The notes under the pieces are model-generated. The model did not search any database and was not told where the DNA came from. It saw only the letters and a list, made by a program, of their open reading frames with translations. A program made the translations under genes and the position numbers. Source: Alphaproteobacteria bacterium (GTDB lineage: Bacteria > Pseudomonadota > Alphaproteobacteria > Sphingomonadales > Sphingomonadaceae). From it: DNA of 7,981 nt. The stretch spans positions 1 through 7,981 of the forward strand of contig JAHJSJ010000179.1 of the NCBI GenBank assembly GCA_018830415.1, in the 5' to 3' direction. The number at the start of each line of letters is the position of its first letter. Positions within the stretch are counted from its first letter, which is position 1. Shown in pieces: positions 1 through 6,198 of the stretch.

Positions 1-11
1 AGCGAGGATTT

Positions 12-31
12 CGCATCGCGGACGCGATGCG
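12..31. repeat. Perfect 9-bp inverted repeat at the left edge
   Basis: The arms CGCATCGCG (12-20) and CGCGATGCG (23-31) are exact reverse complements around a 2-base centre. The stem could extend three more pairs outwards (T9-A34, T10-A33 and a T11-G32 wobble). It lies about 90 bp upstream of the first complete gene and before the CtrA-like box. It could be the hairpin of a terminator for a gene beyond the left edge, or a dyad operator. No T-run follows it on the plus strand; on the minus strand only three T-pairing bases flank it, so a classical intrinsic terminator is not well supported. Confidence 0.55.
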
Positions 32-63
32 GAACACAAAGACTCCGGCCACTATCTCCATAC

Positions 64-82
64 CTAACCTTAAATTAACCAT
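64..82 (+). promoter_or_regulatory. Candidate CtrA-binding box
   Basis: Positions 75-82 read TTAACCAT, which matches the strong CtrA half-site known from Caulobacter and relatives. Exactly seven bases upstream is CTAA (64-67), one base off the other half of the TTAA-N7-TTAA consensus. The box stands in the most AT-rich stretch of the left end and finishes 38 bp before the ATG at 121, a suitable distance for overlapping the -35 region of a promoter for the 121-651 gene pair. The match is seen directly; CtrA control is inferred. Confidence 0.5.
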
Positions 83-120
83 GACGTGCGACGTTCTTCT
101 TGTCGAAGGAGACATGCGCC

Positions 121-633
121 ATGATGATGCCGATTGCCGAGATGCGCGAATTTGCAGGCTTCGCCCCTGCCGAGCAGCGTTATATCAAGCGCAGCCTCGA
201 TATCGGCCTTGCACGCACCGATGCGTTTCGTCGCTGGGGCCGCAGCGAGGCGGAAAACACCGCTATCCGCCGCCAATATGTCGCCTATCAGGATCTGAAG
301 TCGCTGCGCGCGCTGATCCCGCAGGAAGGCACGCCGAACGAGGTTGAACGCTTCCTTGGCAAGCTGGTGCGGATCGCCGCCTTCGATCTGGAGCAGGAAC
401 GGCTGGAATGCTTTTCGGCGTTCCGGTTTCTGTATGAACGAATGCTCGGCGCGGCGGTGCGCCCCTATCTGCCGGCGGCCTTCTGCGCCGCGGCCGCGCT
501 GCCATCGATCCGCCCCGAACGGCGCAAGCTGCTGCTGCAATCGCTGTCTGAAGCCGCCGCCACTGCGCCCGCCTGGTCGGATCGCGAACCCGGTTTTTAT
601 CCCGAATATGTGGACGACTTCGAGGCGGCCTAG
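121..633 (+). CDS. Hypothetical protein, 170 aa, mostly helical, unrecognised
   Basis: I do not recognise this protein. The start at 121 is chosen because AAGGAGA at 106-112 sits 8 bases before the first of three consecutive ATG codons. A TTG start at 100 would put that ribosome site inside the gene. The product begins MMMPIAEMREF and lacks a signal peptide or a clear membrane segment. It is rich in Ala, Arg, Glu and Leu, with charged helical stretches at about residues 17-50 and 70-115, a hydrophobic Ala-rich patch at about 118-132, and an acidic tail ending in DDFEAA. Codon use fits the local high-GC genome, so it looks like a resident gene. The next gene starts 17 bp downstream on the same strand, so the two are probably cotranscribed. 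The CtrA-like box upstream hints at cell-cycle or motility-linked expression, which is inference only. Confidence 0.75.
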   Translation: MMMPIAEMREFAGFAPAEQRYIKRSLDIGLARTDAFRRWGRSEAENTAIRRQYVAYQDLKSLRALIPQEGTPNEVERFLGKLVRIAAFDLEQERLECFSAFRFLYERMLGAAVRPYLPAAFCAAAALPSIRPERRKLLLQSLSEAAATAPAWSDREPGFYPEYVDDFEAA

Positions 634-650
634 GTGCTAGTGGAGCGGGA

Positions 651-884
651 ATGGAGACACCCTCGCCCTATCACCCGCCGGTCAAGCGCTCGCTGAGCAT
701 TGCGGGGCACAAAACCTCGATCAGCCTCGAACCGCTGTTCTGGGAGATGCTGCGCGCTGCTGCTGCCGCCGAAGGCTTGGCGATTGCCGCGCTTGTCGCC
801 CGGATTGATGCCGAGCGGATCAAGTCACCCACCCCGCCGGGGCTGGCAAGCGCGATTCGGGTGTGGCTGGTGGTGAACAGTTAG
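651..884 (+). CDS. Ribbon-helix-helix domain protein (RHH_4 type), 77 aa
   Basis: The whole 77-aa product matches the pattern of the small alphaproteobacterial ribbon-helix-helix family (Pfam RHH_4). Residues about 13-27 (RSLSIAGHKTSISLE) form the DNA-contacting strand, followed by helix one (FWEMLRAAAAAEGL, about 30-43) and helix two (AIAALVARIDAERI). The conserved ending LASAIRVWLV is also present. Such proteins dimerise and bind DNA through the paired beta strands, usually as small repressors; the target here is unknown. The ATG at 651 is preceded by TGGAG at 641-645, five bases away. The gene follows the unknown 170-aa gene by 17 bp, suggesting one operon, and it ends two bases before a large palindromic repeat that may terminate transcription. 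No antitoxin-toxin arrangement is evident, because the partner gene does not resemble a known toxin. Confidence 0.85.
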   Translation: METPSPYHPPVKRSLSIAGHKTSISLEPLFWEMLRAAAAAEGLAIAALVARIDAERIKSPTPPGLASAIRVWLVVNS

Positions 885-886
885 AA

Positions 887-976
887 TTCGTCATTGCGAG
901 GAGCCGCAGGCGACGCGGCAATCCAGAGCGTTTCGCGCAATGCTCTGGATTGCTTCGCTATGCTCGCAATGACGAA
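887..976. repeat. Double palindromic intergenic repeat (CGTCATTGCGAG family)
   Basis: An outer pair of perfect 14-bp arms (TTCGTCATTGCGAG at 887-900 and CTCGCAATGACGAA at 963-976) encloses an inner perfect 12-bp pair (GCAATCCAGAGC at 918-929 and GCTCTGGATTGC at 942-953), with a 12-base loop. The whole element can fold as one long interrupted hairpin. From general knowledge, this sequence is a widespread dispersed palindromic repeat of intergenic spaces, frequent in sphingomonads and seen in other bacteria. It fills the gap between the RHH gene, which ends at 884, and the convergent murA, which ends at 985, so it probably also acts as a bidirectional transcription stop. No coding capacity is expected; open frames across it are chance. 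Confidence 0.9.
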
Positions 977-984
977 AGTGGCCG

Positions 985-2265
985 TCAATCATCCACCCGT
1001 TCAATATCCGCGCCGACCAATTGCAGCTTTTCCTCCAGCCGCTCATAACCGCGGTCGAGGTGATACAAGCGCCGCACGGTGGTCTCGCCCTCGGCGGCGA
1101 GCGCGGCGATGACGAGGCTCATCGAGGCGCGAAGGTCGGTCGCCATCACTTCGGCGCCGGTCAGCCGCTCCACACCCTTGACGATCGCGGTGCGGCCTTC
1201 GGTGTTGATATCCGCACCCATGCGCGCCAGTTCGGGCACGTGCATGAAGCGGTTTTCGAAGATCGTTTCGGTCAGCACGCTCGTGCCCTCGGCCTTGCAA
1301 AGCAGCGCCATCAGCTGCGCCTGCATGTCGGTGGCAAGGCCGGGATAGGGCGCGGTGGTGAGGTTGGTGGCTTTCAGCGCGCCGTTCGCCCGCACATTCA
1401 CACCCTTGGAATCCCAATCGACATCAATACCGATTGCCTGGAGCGCGTGGATCGTCGCCATCATGTCATCAGCCTTGGCACCTGCCAGCCGCACTTCGCC
1501 CCCGGTGATCGCCGCTGCGCAGGCATAGGAGCCGGCCTCGATCCGGTCAGGCATCACCCGATAGGTCGCACCGTGCAGCCGTTTTACCCCGTGGATGGTG
1601 AGGTTGGAGGTGCCGATCCCCTCGATCTCCGCCCCCATTGCCGCCAGCATATTGCACAAATCAACAATTTCCGGCTCACGTGCGGCGTTGAACAAGCGGC
1701 TTGTCCCATTGGCCAGCACGGCCGCCATCAGCGCATTCTCGGTCGCGCCGACGCTCACCACCGGGAAATCGAAATCGCCACCCGGCATCCCGCCATCGGG
1801 CTGCACCGCACGAACATAGCCTTGCGCCAGTTCGATATGCGCGCCAAAGGCTTCCAATGCCTTCAGGTGCAGATCAATCGGGCGGTTGCCGATGGCGCAG
1901 CCGCCGGGCATCGACACGGTCGCCTCCCCGCTGCGCGCCAGCATCGGGCCGAGCACCAGGATCGAAGCGCGCATCTTGCGCACCAGATCATAGGGCGCGA
2001 TCGTCGAGGTGATCCGGGTCGCTTCCATGCTCATCACCCGGCCGAAATCCTCGGGGCGGGTGCCCTGGATCGATGTGGCGACACCGAACTGGTTCATCAG
2101 GTGCTGAAACCCGTCAATATCCGCCAGACGCGGCAGGTTGCGCAGCGTCAGCGATTCTTCGGTCAGCAGCGCGCAGGGGATCAGCGTCAGCGCCGCGTTT
2201 TTCGCACCCGAAATCGGGATCGAGCCGGAAAGGCGGTTGCCGCCACGAATGATGAGTTTGTCCAT
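985..2265 (-). CDS. murA: UDP-N-acetylglucosamine 1-carboxyvinyltransferase (MurA)
   Basis: MurA transfers enolpyruvate from phosphoenolpyruvate to UDP-GlcNAc in the cytoplasm, the first committed step of peptidoglycan synthesis. The product is 426 aa, normal for the family, and starts with the standard MDKLIIRGG. Lys22-Asn23 lie in ISGAKNAAL. The loop PGGCAIGNRP carries the catalytic Cys123, equivalent to E. coli Cys115, so the enzyme should be the fosfomycin-sensitive Cys type. Asp313 in ATDMQAQ, Arg379 in DLRAS and Arg405 in DRGYER match E. coli Asp305, Arg371 and Arg397. The start at 2265 is chosen by family alignment; the frame stays open far upstream through the antisense of galU, so a longer start should not be accepted. 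An AAGG about 12 bases upstream and a GGCGGA next to the ATG are the only ribosome-site candidates. The gene diverges from galU and converges on the RHH gene. Confidence 0.98.
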   Translation of the reverse strand: MDKLIIRGGNRLSGSIPISGAKNAALTLIPCALLTEESLTLRNLPRLADIDGFQHLMNQFGVATSIQGTRPEDFGRVMSMEATRITSTIAPYDLVRKMRASILVLGPMLARSGEATVSMPGGCAIGNRPIDLHLKALEAFGAHIELAQGYVRAVQPDGGMPGGDFDFPVVSVGATENALMAAVLANGTSRLFNAAREPEIVDLCNMLAAMGAEIEGIGTSNLTIHGVKRLHGATYRVMPDRIEAGSYACAAAITGGEVRLAGAKADDMMATIHALQAIGIDVDWDSKGVNVRANGALKATNLTTAPYPGLATDMQAQLMALLCKAEGTSVLTETIFENRFMHVPELARMGADINTEGRTAIVKGVERLTGAEVMATDLRASMSLVIAALAAEGETTVRRLYHLDRGYERLEEKLQLVGADIERVDD

Positions 2266-2406
2266 TCCGCCAGCCTTAGCGAAAAGTGCTTTTGGCGCAA
2301 CAAGGCGTGCAACCCGGCCAACAGCGATTGACCTTGCCGCACAGGCACGGCACGGAAACTTGCAACGGACGAACGACTTGCCGAAAAACTCAGCCGAAGG
2401 TGCCAG
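2266..2406. promoter_or_regulatory. Divergent murA-galU intergenic region
   Basis: This 141-bp spacer must hold the promoters of both murA (leftward) and galU (rightward). I could not assign convincing -35/-10 pairs on either strand; a TTGACC at 2328-2333 is a possible -35 for galU but lacks a good -10 partner. AAAAG/CTTTT (2282-2293) forms a 5-bp inverted repeat about 17 bp upstream of the murA start, where a repressor could act. GAAGG at 2396-2400 is the ribosome site for galU. Confidence 0.4.
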
Positions 2407-3312
2407 ATGTCTCCCAAGCCGATCCGCCCAAGACCGATCCGTAAAGCCGTATTCCCCGTCGCCGGGCTTGGCACGCGGTTCCTGCCTGCGACCAAGGTGG
2501 TGCCCAAGGAATTGCTCCCCGTGGTTGACCGCCCGCTGATCCAGTATGCGGTGGACGAAGCGCGTGAGGCGGGGATCGAACAGATGATCTTCGTCACCGG
2601 GCGCGGCAAGACCGGGATTGTCGAACATTTCGACATCGCGTTTGAACTCGAACAGACCATGACCGAGCGCGGCAAGGATCTGTCGGTGCTCGAATGCACC
2701 CGCGCGACCCCGGGCGATGTGATCGCGGTGCGCCAGCAGGTGCCGCTCGGCCTTGGCCACGCCATCTGGTGCGCGCGCGCGATTGTGGGGGATGAACCCT
2801 TTGCGATCTTCCTGCCCGATGAGCTGATGGTCGCGCGCGAGGGCGGCTCTGGCTGCATGAAGCAGATGGTGGAGGCCTATAACGCGGTTGGCGGCAACCT
2901 TATCAGCGTTCTTGAAGTGCCGATGGAGCAGGTTTCCAGCTACGGCGTGATCGACCCCGGCGCGCAAGTTACCGGTTCCGGGGCGACGTTGACCGAGGTG
3001 CGCGGGCTGGTGGAAAAACCGGCGCAAGCCAAAGCGCCGTCGAACAAGATTCTCTCGGGCCGCTATATCCTCCAGCCCGAAGTGATGCGGGTGCTGGAGC
3101 ATCAGGGCGCCGGCGCGGGCGGAGAAATCCAGCTGACCGATGCAATGGCCAAGATGATCGGCACCCAGCCGTTCCACGCCGTGACGTTTGACGGCGCGCG
3201 TTACGACTGCGGCAGCAAGACCGGATTTGTCGAGGCGACGTTGGCAATTGCGCTGGCCCGGCCCGATATGGGCGCGGAAGTGCGCGCGATTGCGCAAAGG
3301 TTGCTGGGATAA
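2407..3312 (+). CDS. galU: UTP-glucose-1-phosphate uridylyltransferase (GalU)
   Basis: GalU joins UTP and glucose-1-phosphate to make UDP-glucose plus pyrophosphate in the cytoplasm, supplying glucosyl units for exopolysaccharide, lipopolysaccharide and glycolipids. The 301-aa length is typical. The nucleotide-binding signature AGLGTRFLPATKVVPKELLP covers residues 19-38, with Lys34 in the PKE motif. GLGHA is at 115-119. LPDEL at 137-141 provides the metal-binding Asp138. LVEKP is at 201-205, GGEIQLTDA at 238-246 and RYDCGSKTGF at 265-274. The ATG at 2407 is preceded by GAAGG at 2396-2400. The N-terminus has a short basic-proline leader (SPKPIRPRPIRK) before the first strand, slightly longer than in E. 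coli. It is divergent from murA and looks monocistronic, because only non-coding sequence follows before the convergent flotillin gene. Confidence 0.97.
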   Translation: MSPKPIRPRPIRKAVFPVAGLGTRFLPATKVVPKELLPVVDRPLIQYAVDEAREAGIEQMIFVTGRGKTGIVEHFDIAFELEQTMTERGKDLSVLECTRATPGDVIAVRQQVPLGLGHAIWCARAIVGDEPFAIFLPDELMVAREGGSGCMKQMVEAYNAVGGNLISVLEVPMEQVSSYGVIDPGAQVTGSGATLTEVRGLVEKPAQAKAPSNKILSGRYILQPEVMRVLEHQGAGAGGEIQLTDAMAKMIGTQPFHAVTFDGARYDCGSKTGFVEATLAIALARPDMGAEVRAIAQRLLG

Positions 3313-3504
3313 GCCGGGTTCGCCGCTCCACGCCGCCGGTGTTGGAGACACATGTGACACTGTCCAGGAACAGAAAAACGCCCGCCCCCTGACGCGTGTT
3401 CGAGCAGCGGCGAAGGGAGCGAGCAGGGCAGGTCATGTCCGCCATCCTGGCACCCGCACGGCGCGTAGGAAAGCAGCGGGTTGCCGGGTTAGGGCTCAAC
3501 CTCT
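3313..3504. other. Non-coding gap downstream of galU
   Basis: About 190 bp lie between the galU stop and the next palindromic repeat. No open frame here resembles a protein, and no tRNA or known RNA fold was recognised. The clearest local features are an 8-bp palindrome CACATGTG (3349-3356) within a stretch of GACAC/GTGTC-like words at 3346-3365, and a GC-rich tract followed by five T on the minus strand (complement of about 3373-3390). No strong terminator stem for galU was found here, so termination may depend on the repeat further right or on Rho. Confidence 0.4.
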
Positions 3505-3605
3505 TCCGTTCGCCCTGAGCCTGTCGAAGGGCCGTTCTTCATTTCGGGCCTCGCGCGCGAGCCTCGGAAGAAAAGCAGTGCTTCGACAAGCTCAACATGA
3601 ACGGA
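3505..3605. repeat. Imperfect palindromic repeat with nested hairpin (CCTGTCGAAGG family)
   Basis: The left arm at 3505-3529 (TCCGTTCGCCCTGAGC then CTGTCGAAG) and the right arm at 3581-3605 (CTTCGACAAGCTCA then ACATGAACGGA) pair at 20 of 25 positions. Inside, a second dyad occurs: GGCCTCGC and GCGAGCC around 3548-3563, flanked by CTTC and GGAAG. From general knowledge, CCCTGAGCCTGTCGAAGGG-like palindromes are among the most frequent dispersed intergenic repeats of sphingomonads. The mismatches in the right arm indicate an old, decaying copy. It lies between galU and the convergent flotillin gene, ending 18 bp before the flotillin stop, so it may serve as a two-way transcription stop. Confidence 0.85.
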
Positions 3606-3622
3606 TTTGATGGATTGGTGTT

Positions 3623-5389
3623 TTACTCTGTCGCCTCGCCTGCCGACGCGTCAGCGTCATTGTCGCGGGCGATGGCCTTTTGTGGCGCAGGCTTGGCCGG
3701 TGCCGGGGCGGGTGCAGGTGCCGCCTCCGCCTCCGCTGCGCCCTTGACCAGTCCGGACAGCGAGGAGCCATCCAGCCCCAGCTCCTTCATCAGCCCGTCA
3801 AGCACCGGTGCCTGCGCGCGGTAGGCGAGCGCGGCCGAGACGGCATCGCTGGCAAGGTTGCCCGATCCGCCGCCGCCTGCACCGCCCCCGTCGCTGGCCG
3901 AGCGCCCGCCGTTGGTGAGGCCACCGACCTGCACGATCTTGATCGAATCGATTGCCTCCATCGGCTTGGCGCTTTCGCGGATGACTTCGGGCAGCACCTT
4001 GAGCAGCGTCAGCTTGGTTTGCAGGCTGATCTGATCGTTTGACAGGATATTCGCCGCCTCGTTGATCGCGCGCTGGCCGGCGGCCTCGACTTCGAAGCGC
4101 ACCCGCGCAGCTTCGGCACGGAGTTTCTCGGCCTCGGCCTCACCCTGCGCTTCCAATCGGAGCGCTTCGGCCCGGTTGGTGGCGGCGTCTTTCTCCGCCT
4201 CGGCCTGCACCTTGACCCCGATTGCCTCACGTTCGGCCTGCTTCGACGCTTCGATCAGTTCGATCTTTTTCTGGCGTTCGGCGATTTCGCTTTCGCGCGC
4301 GGTGGCGACGCGTTCTTCGGCCTCGACCGCCTTGGCGCGGGCATCATCGGCTTCGGCCTTGGCCTGACTTTCCTCACGGCTTTTGTTCTGCACCGCGATG
4401 GATTGCTCCTGCCGAGCAATTTCGAGCGCCCTAGTCTGGTCGATCCGGGCTTCTTCGACCAGCCGGTCGGCTTCGATCTGCTGGGCATCGACCAGCTTCT
4501 TGGCCTCGATCCGGGCGGCGTCGGCCTCACGGTTGCGCTCGGCCTGTTCGCGGGCGATTTCGGATGCCTGAGCGGCGCGGCGCATTTCCACCTCGCGCTC
4601 CTGTTCGAGCCGGGCGAATTCATTGTCGCGCCCGATCTGGAAGCTCTTCTGGTCGGCTTCGAGATTCTTGGTCTCGATCTGCACGCGGGTGTCCTGCTCG
4701 ATATCGTTGCGCAGTTTCTTGCGCGCTTCGATCTGCTCGGTCAGCTTGGTCAGGCCTTCGGCGTCAAACGCGTTGTTGGCGTTGAAGTGTTCGATGCTGG
4801 TCTGGTCGAGGCCGGTCAGCGATACCGATTCCAGCTCCAGCCCGTTCATCGCCAGATCGTTGGAGCTGACCTGCTGCACCTTCTGCACGAAATCGGCGCG
4901 CTGTTCGTGCAGCTCGTTCATGGTCATCCCCGCCGCGACCGATCGCAGCGCGTCGACGAATTTGCCTTCGACCAGATCTTTCAGCATTTCGGGCTGCATC
5001 GTGCGCTGGCCCAGCGTCTGTGCGGCCATCGCGATGGCTTCGGAATCGGGGCGCACGCGGACGTAGAATTCCGCCTTCACGTCGATCCGCAGCCGGTCGA
5101 GCGTGATCAGAGCCTCGCTGTCGCGGCGCACCACCGGCAGCACCAGCGTGTTCATGTTGACCGGCATGGTTTCGTGGAACACCGGGAACACCAGTGCCCC
5201 GCCGTTCATCACCACCTTTTCGCCGCCAAGCCCGGTGCGCACAAACGCGGTTTCCTTCGACGCGCGGCGATACAGCCGGATGAGAAACGCGAAGAAGATG
5301 ACGACGAAGAGCACCGCGCTCACGCCGACAACACCATATGTCATCAGATCACCGGATGAGCTTACATCCCCGGTCGTGGTCAAAGCCAT
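3623..5389 (-). CDS. Flotillin family protein, YqiK-like
   Basis: Flotillins are membrane-anchored SPFH proteins that oligomerise and organise membrane microdomains. The 588-aa product has one N-terminal membrane segment at about residues 17-39 followed by basic RLYRR. An SPFH/PHB domain spans about 43-215. A long Ala/Glu/Arg/Lys-rich coiled coil covers about 215-435, and the flotillin C-terminal motif IDSIKIVQVGG ends at 490. After that come a Gly-rich linker (500-510), a short helical segment (511-550) and a low-complexity APAPAPAKPAP tail (558-568). At 588 aa it is somewhat longer than E. coli YqiK (about 553), mainly because of this tail. The start MALTTTG at 5389 has a good ribosome site, AAGGGAA at 5396-5402, overlapping the stop of the upstream YqiJ-like gene. 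The two genes are separated by 12 bp and thus form an operon, an arrangement known from yqiJ-yqiK in enterobacteria. Confidence 0.93.
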   Translation of the reverse strand: MALTTTGDVSSSGDLMTYGVVGVSAVLFVVIFFAFLIRLYRRASKETAFVRTGLGGEKVVMNGGALVFPVFHETMPVNMNTLVLPVVRRDSEALITLDRLRIDVKAEFYVRVRPDSEAIAMAAQTLGQRTMQPEMLKDLVEGKFVDALRSVAAGMTMNELHEQRADFVQKVQQVSSNDLAMNGLELESVSLTGLDQTSIEHFNANNAFDAEGLTKLTEQIEARKKLRNDIEQDTRVQIETKNLEADQKSFQIGRDNEFARLEQEREVEMRRAAQASEIAREQAERNREADAARIEAKKLVDAQQIEADRLVEEARIDQTRALEIARQEQSIAVQNKSREESQAKAEADDARAKAVEAEERVATARESEIAERQKKIELIEASKQAEREAIGVKVQAEAEKDAATNRAEALRLEAQGEAEAEKLRAEAARVRFEVEAAGQRAINEAANILSNDQISLQTKLTLLKVLPEVIRESAKPMEAIDSIKIVQVGGLTNGGRSASDGGGAGGGGSGNLASDAVSAALAYRAQAPVLDGLMKELGLDGSSLSGLVKGAAEAEAAPAPAPAPAKPAPQKAIARDNDADASAGEATE

Positions 5390-5401
5390 TTGCGTTTCCC
5401 T

Positions 5402-6043
5402 TTAGCTATCCAGCCCAAGCAGCGGGCTTTCATAATGTACGGCGAAGAAAGTCTGACCTTCGCGGCGGACGAGCAGGACGGTATCGCCTGCGTTCAATTC
5501 AATCGTCTCGTCATGGGGTTCAACCATGACAAAATGCGGATGGCCGTGGCGGTCGATCACCTTGGCGCGCGCGGGCGATCCGGGCCGCGCGGTGCCGATC
5601 TGGATTTCGGCATCGCGCCGCACCAGTTCATCAAGCGTGACCGCAGTGGTTTCATCCTTGGGCATAATCGCGGCGAGCGGGCGCGCAGCGAGCGAGTTGA
5701 GCGGCAGCGCCGCCCCGCCAGCCAGCAGCGCGGCCCAACCAGCGGAAAGCGGCGCGCCGAATGTGCTGGCCAATACCATTTGGCCGATCACGCCGACCGT
5801 GCCGAACAGGAACAGCAAGGCTGCCAGCCAGATCAGAAACGGCACCCGGCCCAGCCCCAGTAGCGTGGTCAGCGCTTCGCCAAATCCGCTGGCGTCCAGC
5901 CCATCGGGCGCATCGAAATCGCCCGCCCCTTCAATCGCTTCGGACACGCCGGTAAGCTGCACCAGCGCGATCAGCGCCAGCGCGCCGAACGCGATCAGAA
6001 ACGGCAGGTTGTGGGCTTCCAGCAATGTCATGCTGGCCGCCAT
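5402..6043 (-). CDS. YqiJ-like inner-membrane protein with C-terminal OB-fold
   Basis: The product (213 aa from 6043) resembles YqiJ, the NfeD-like partner encoded beside YqiK flotillins. It has a membrane segment at about residues 13-31, then a loop rich in Asp/Gly (36-55), two membrane segments at about 67-91 and 99-127 (the first preceded by the family-like GLGRVPFLIWL), and a soluble beta-rich OB-type domain from about 133 to 205. NfeD/YqiJ proteins are thought to cap or stabilise SPFH assemblies; this is family knowledge. The start is uncertain: Met1 at 6043 has only a weak AGGCG before it. Met5 at 6031 (MTLLEAHNLPF) better fits the short N-terminus of the family and has GGCGG upstream. 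It is the first gene of the operon, with the flotillin start 12 bp after its stop. Confidence 0.85.
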   Translation of the reverse strand: MAASMTLLEAHNLPFLIAFGALALIALVQLTGVSEAIEGAGDFDAPDGLDASGFGEALTTLLGLGRVPFLIWLAALLFLFGTVGVIGQMVLASTFGAPLSAGWAALLAGGAALPLNSLAARPLAAIMPKDETTAVTLDELVRRDAEIQIGTARPGSPARAKVIDRHGHPHFVMVEPHDETIELNAGDTVLLVRREGQTFFAVHYESPLLGLDS

Positions 6044-6198
6044 GCGCCTGGCGCTGCGAGGCCATGCGCCAGAATCGGTGAGCGCGAGAGAAATCCCATA
6101 AGCTGAAAACTAGGACAAACGGCGCTGGGACAACAGGAAAATCGGTAGTCGTTTGCCGGATTTCACGCTGGCGTCACCCGCAGCGATTGCCGGGGCGG
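6044..6198 (-). promoter_or_regulatory. Probable promoter region of the yqiJ-flotillin operon
   Basis: This 155-bp gap separates the methyltransferase stop from the yqiJ-like start. On the minus strand it holds TTGTCC twice, 15 bp apart (complements of GGACAA at 6128-6133 and 6113-6118), resembling -35 elements or a tandem operator. I could not fix a matching -10. A weak hairpin (CGCTG/CAGCG arms, 6166-6185) lies just after the methyltransferase stop but has no T-run, so the two transcription units are not clearly insulated. Confidence 0.35.

Noticed and set aside
2..66. Possible C-terminal end of a gene from the left, with stop at 64-66
   Set aside because: Only 21 codons are visible and they match nothing I recognise; the inverted repeat at 12-31 would lie within it. 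There is too little to call a gene.
27..347. 106-codon open frame overlapping the 170-aa gene
   Set aside because: It reads Arg/Cys-rich sequence in another frame and has no ribosome site at its start, while the overlapping 121-633 gene has a clear one.
863..1112. Short open frames across the first palindromic repeat
   Set aside because: They are made of the palindrome and the antisense end of murA. They are Arg/Ser-rich with no supporting start site.
1021..2331. 436-codon plus-strand open frame antisense to murA
   Set aside because: It is His/Arg/Gly-rich with no recognisable motif, and it mirrors murA, whose catalytic residues are all present. It is a composition shadow.
2266..3360. Open reading frame extending murA upstream by 365 codons through the antisense of galU
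   Set aside because: The extension has no resemblance to a protein domain, runs opposite to the clear galU gene, and the true MurA N-terminus MDKLIIRGG is at 2265. It is open only because of high-GC codon bias.
3684..3745. Repetitive GC-rich tract resembling a tandem repeat
   Set aside because: It encodes the Ala-Pro tail of the flotillin. The periodicity reflects the amino-acid repeat rather than an independent DNA element.
4403..5359. 318-codon plus-strand open frame antisense to the flotillin gene
   Set aside because: Its Phe/Leu/His-rich product is the mirror image of the coiled-coil coding sequence. There is no ribosome site or family resemblance.
6166..6185. Hairpin after the methyltransferase stop as an intrinsic terminator
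   Set aside because: The stem is only about five to seven pairs with a bulge, and no T-run follows on the minus strand. It is too weak to call a terminator.
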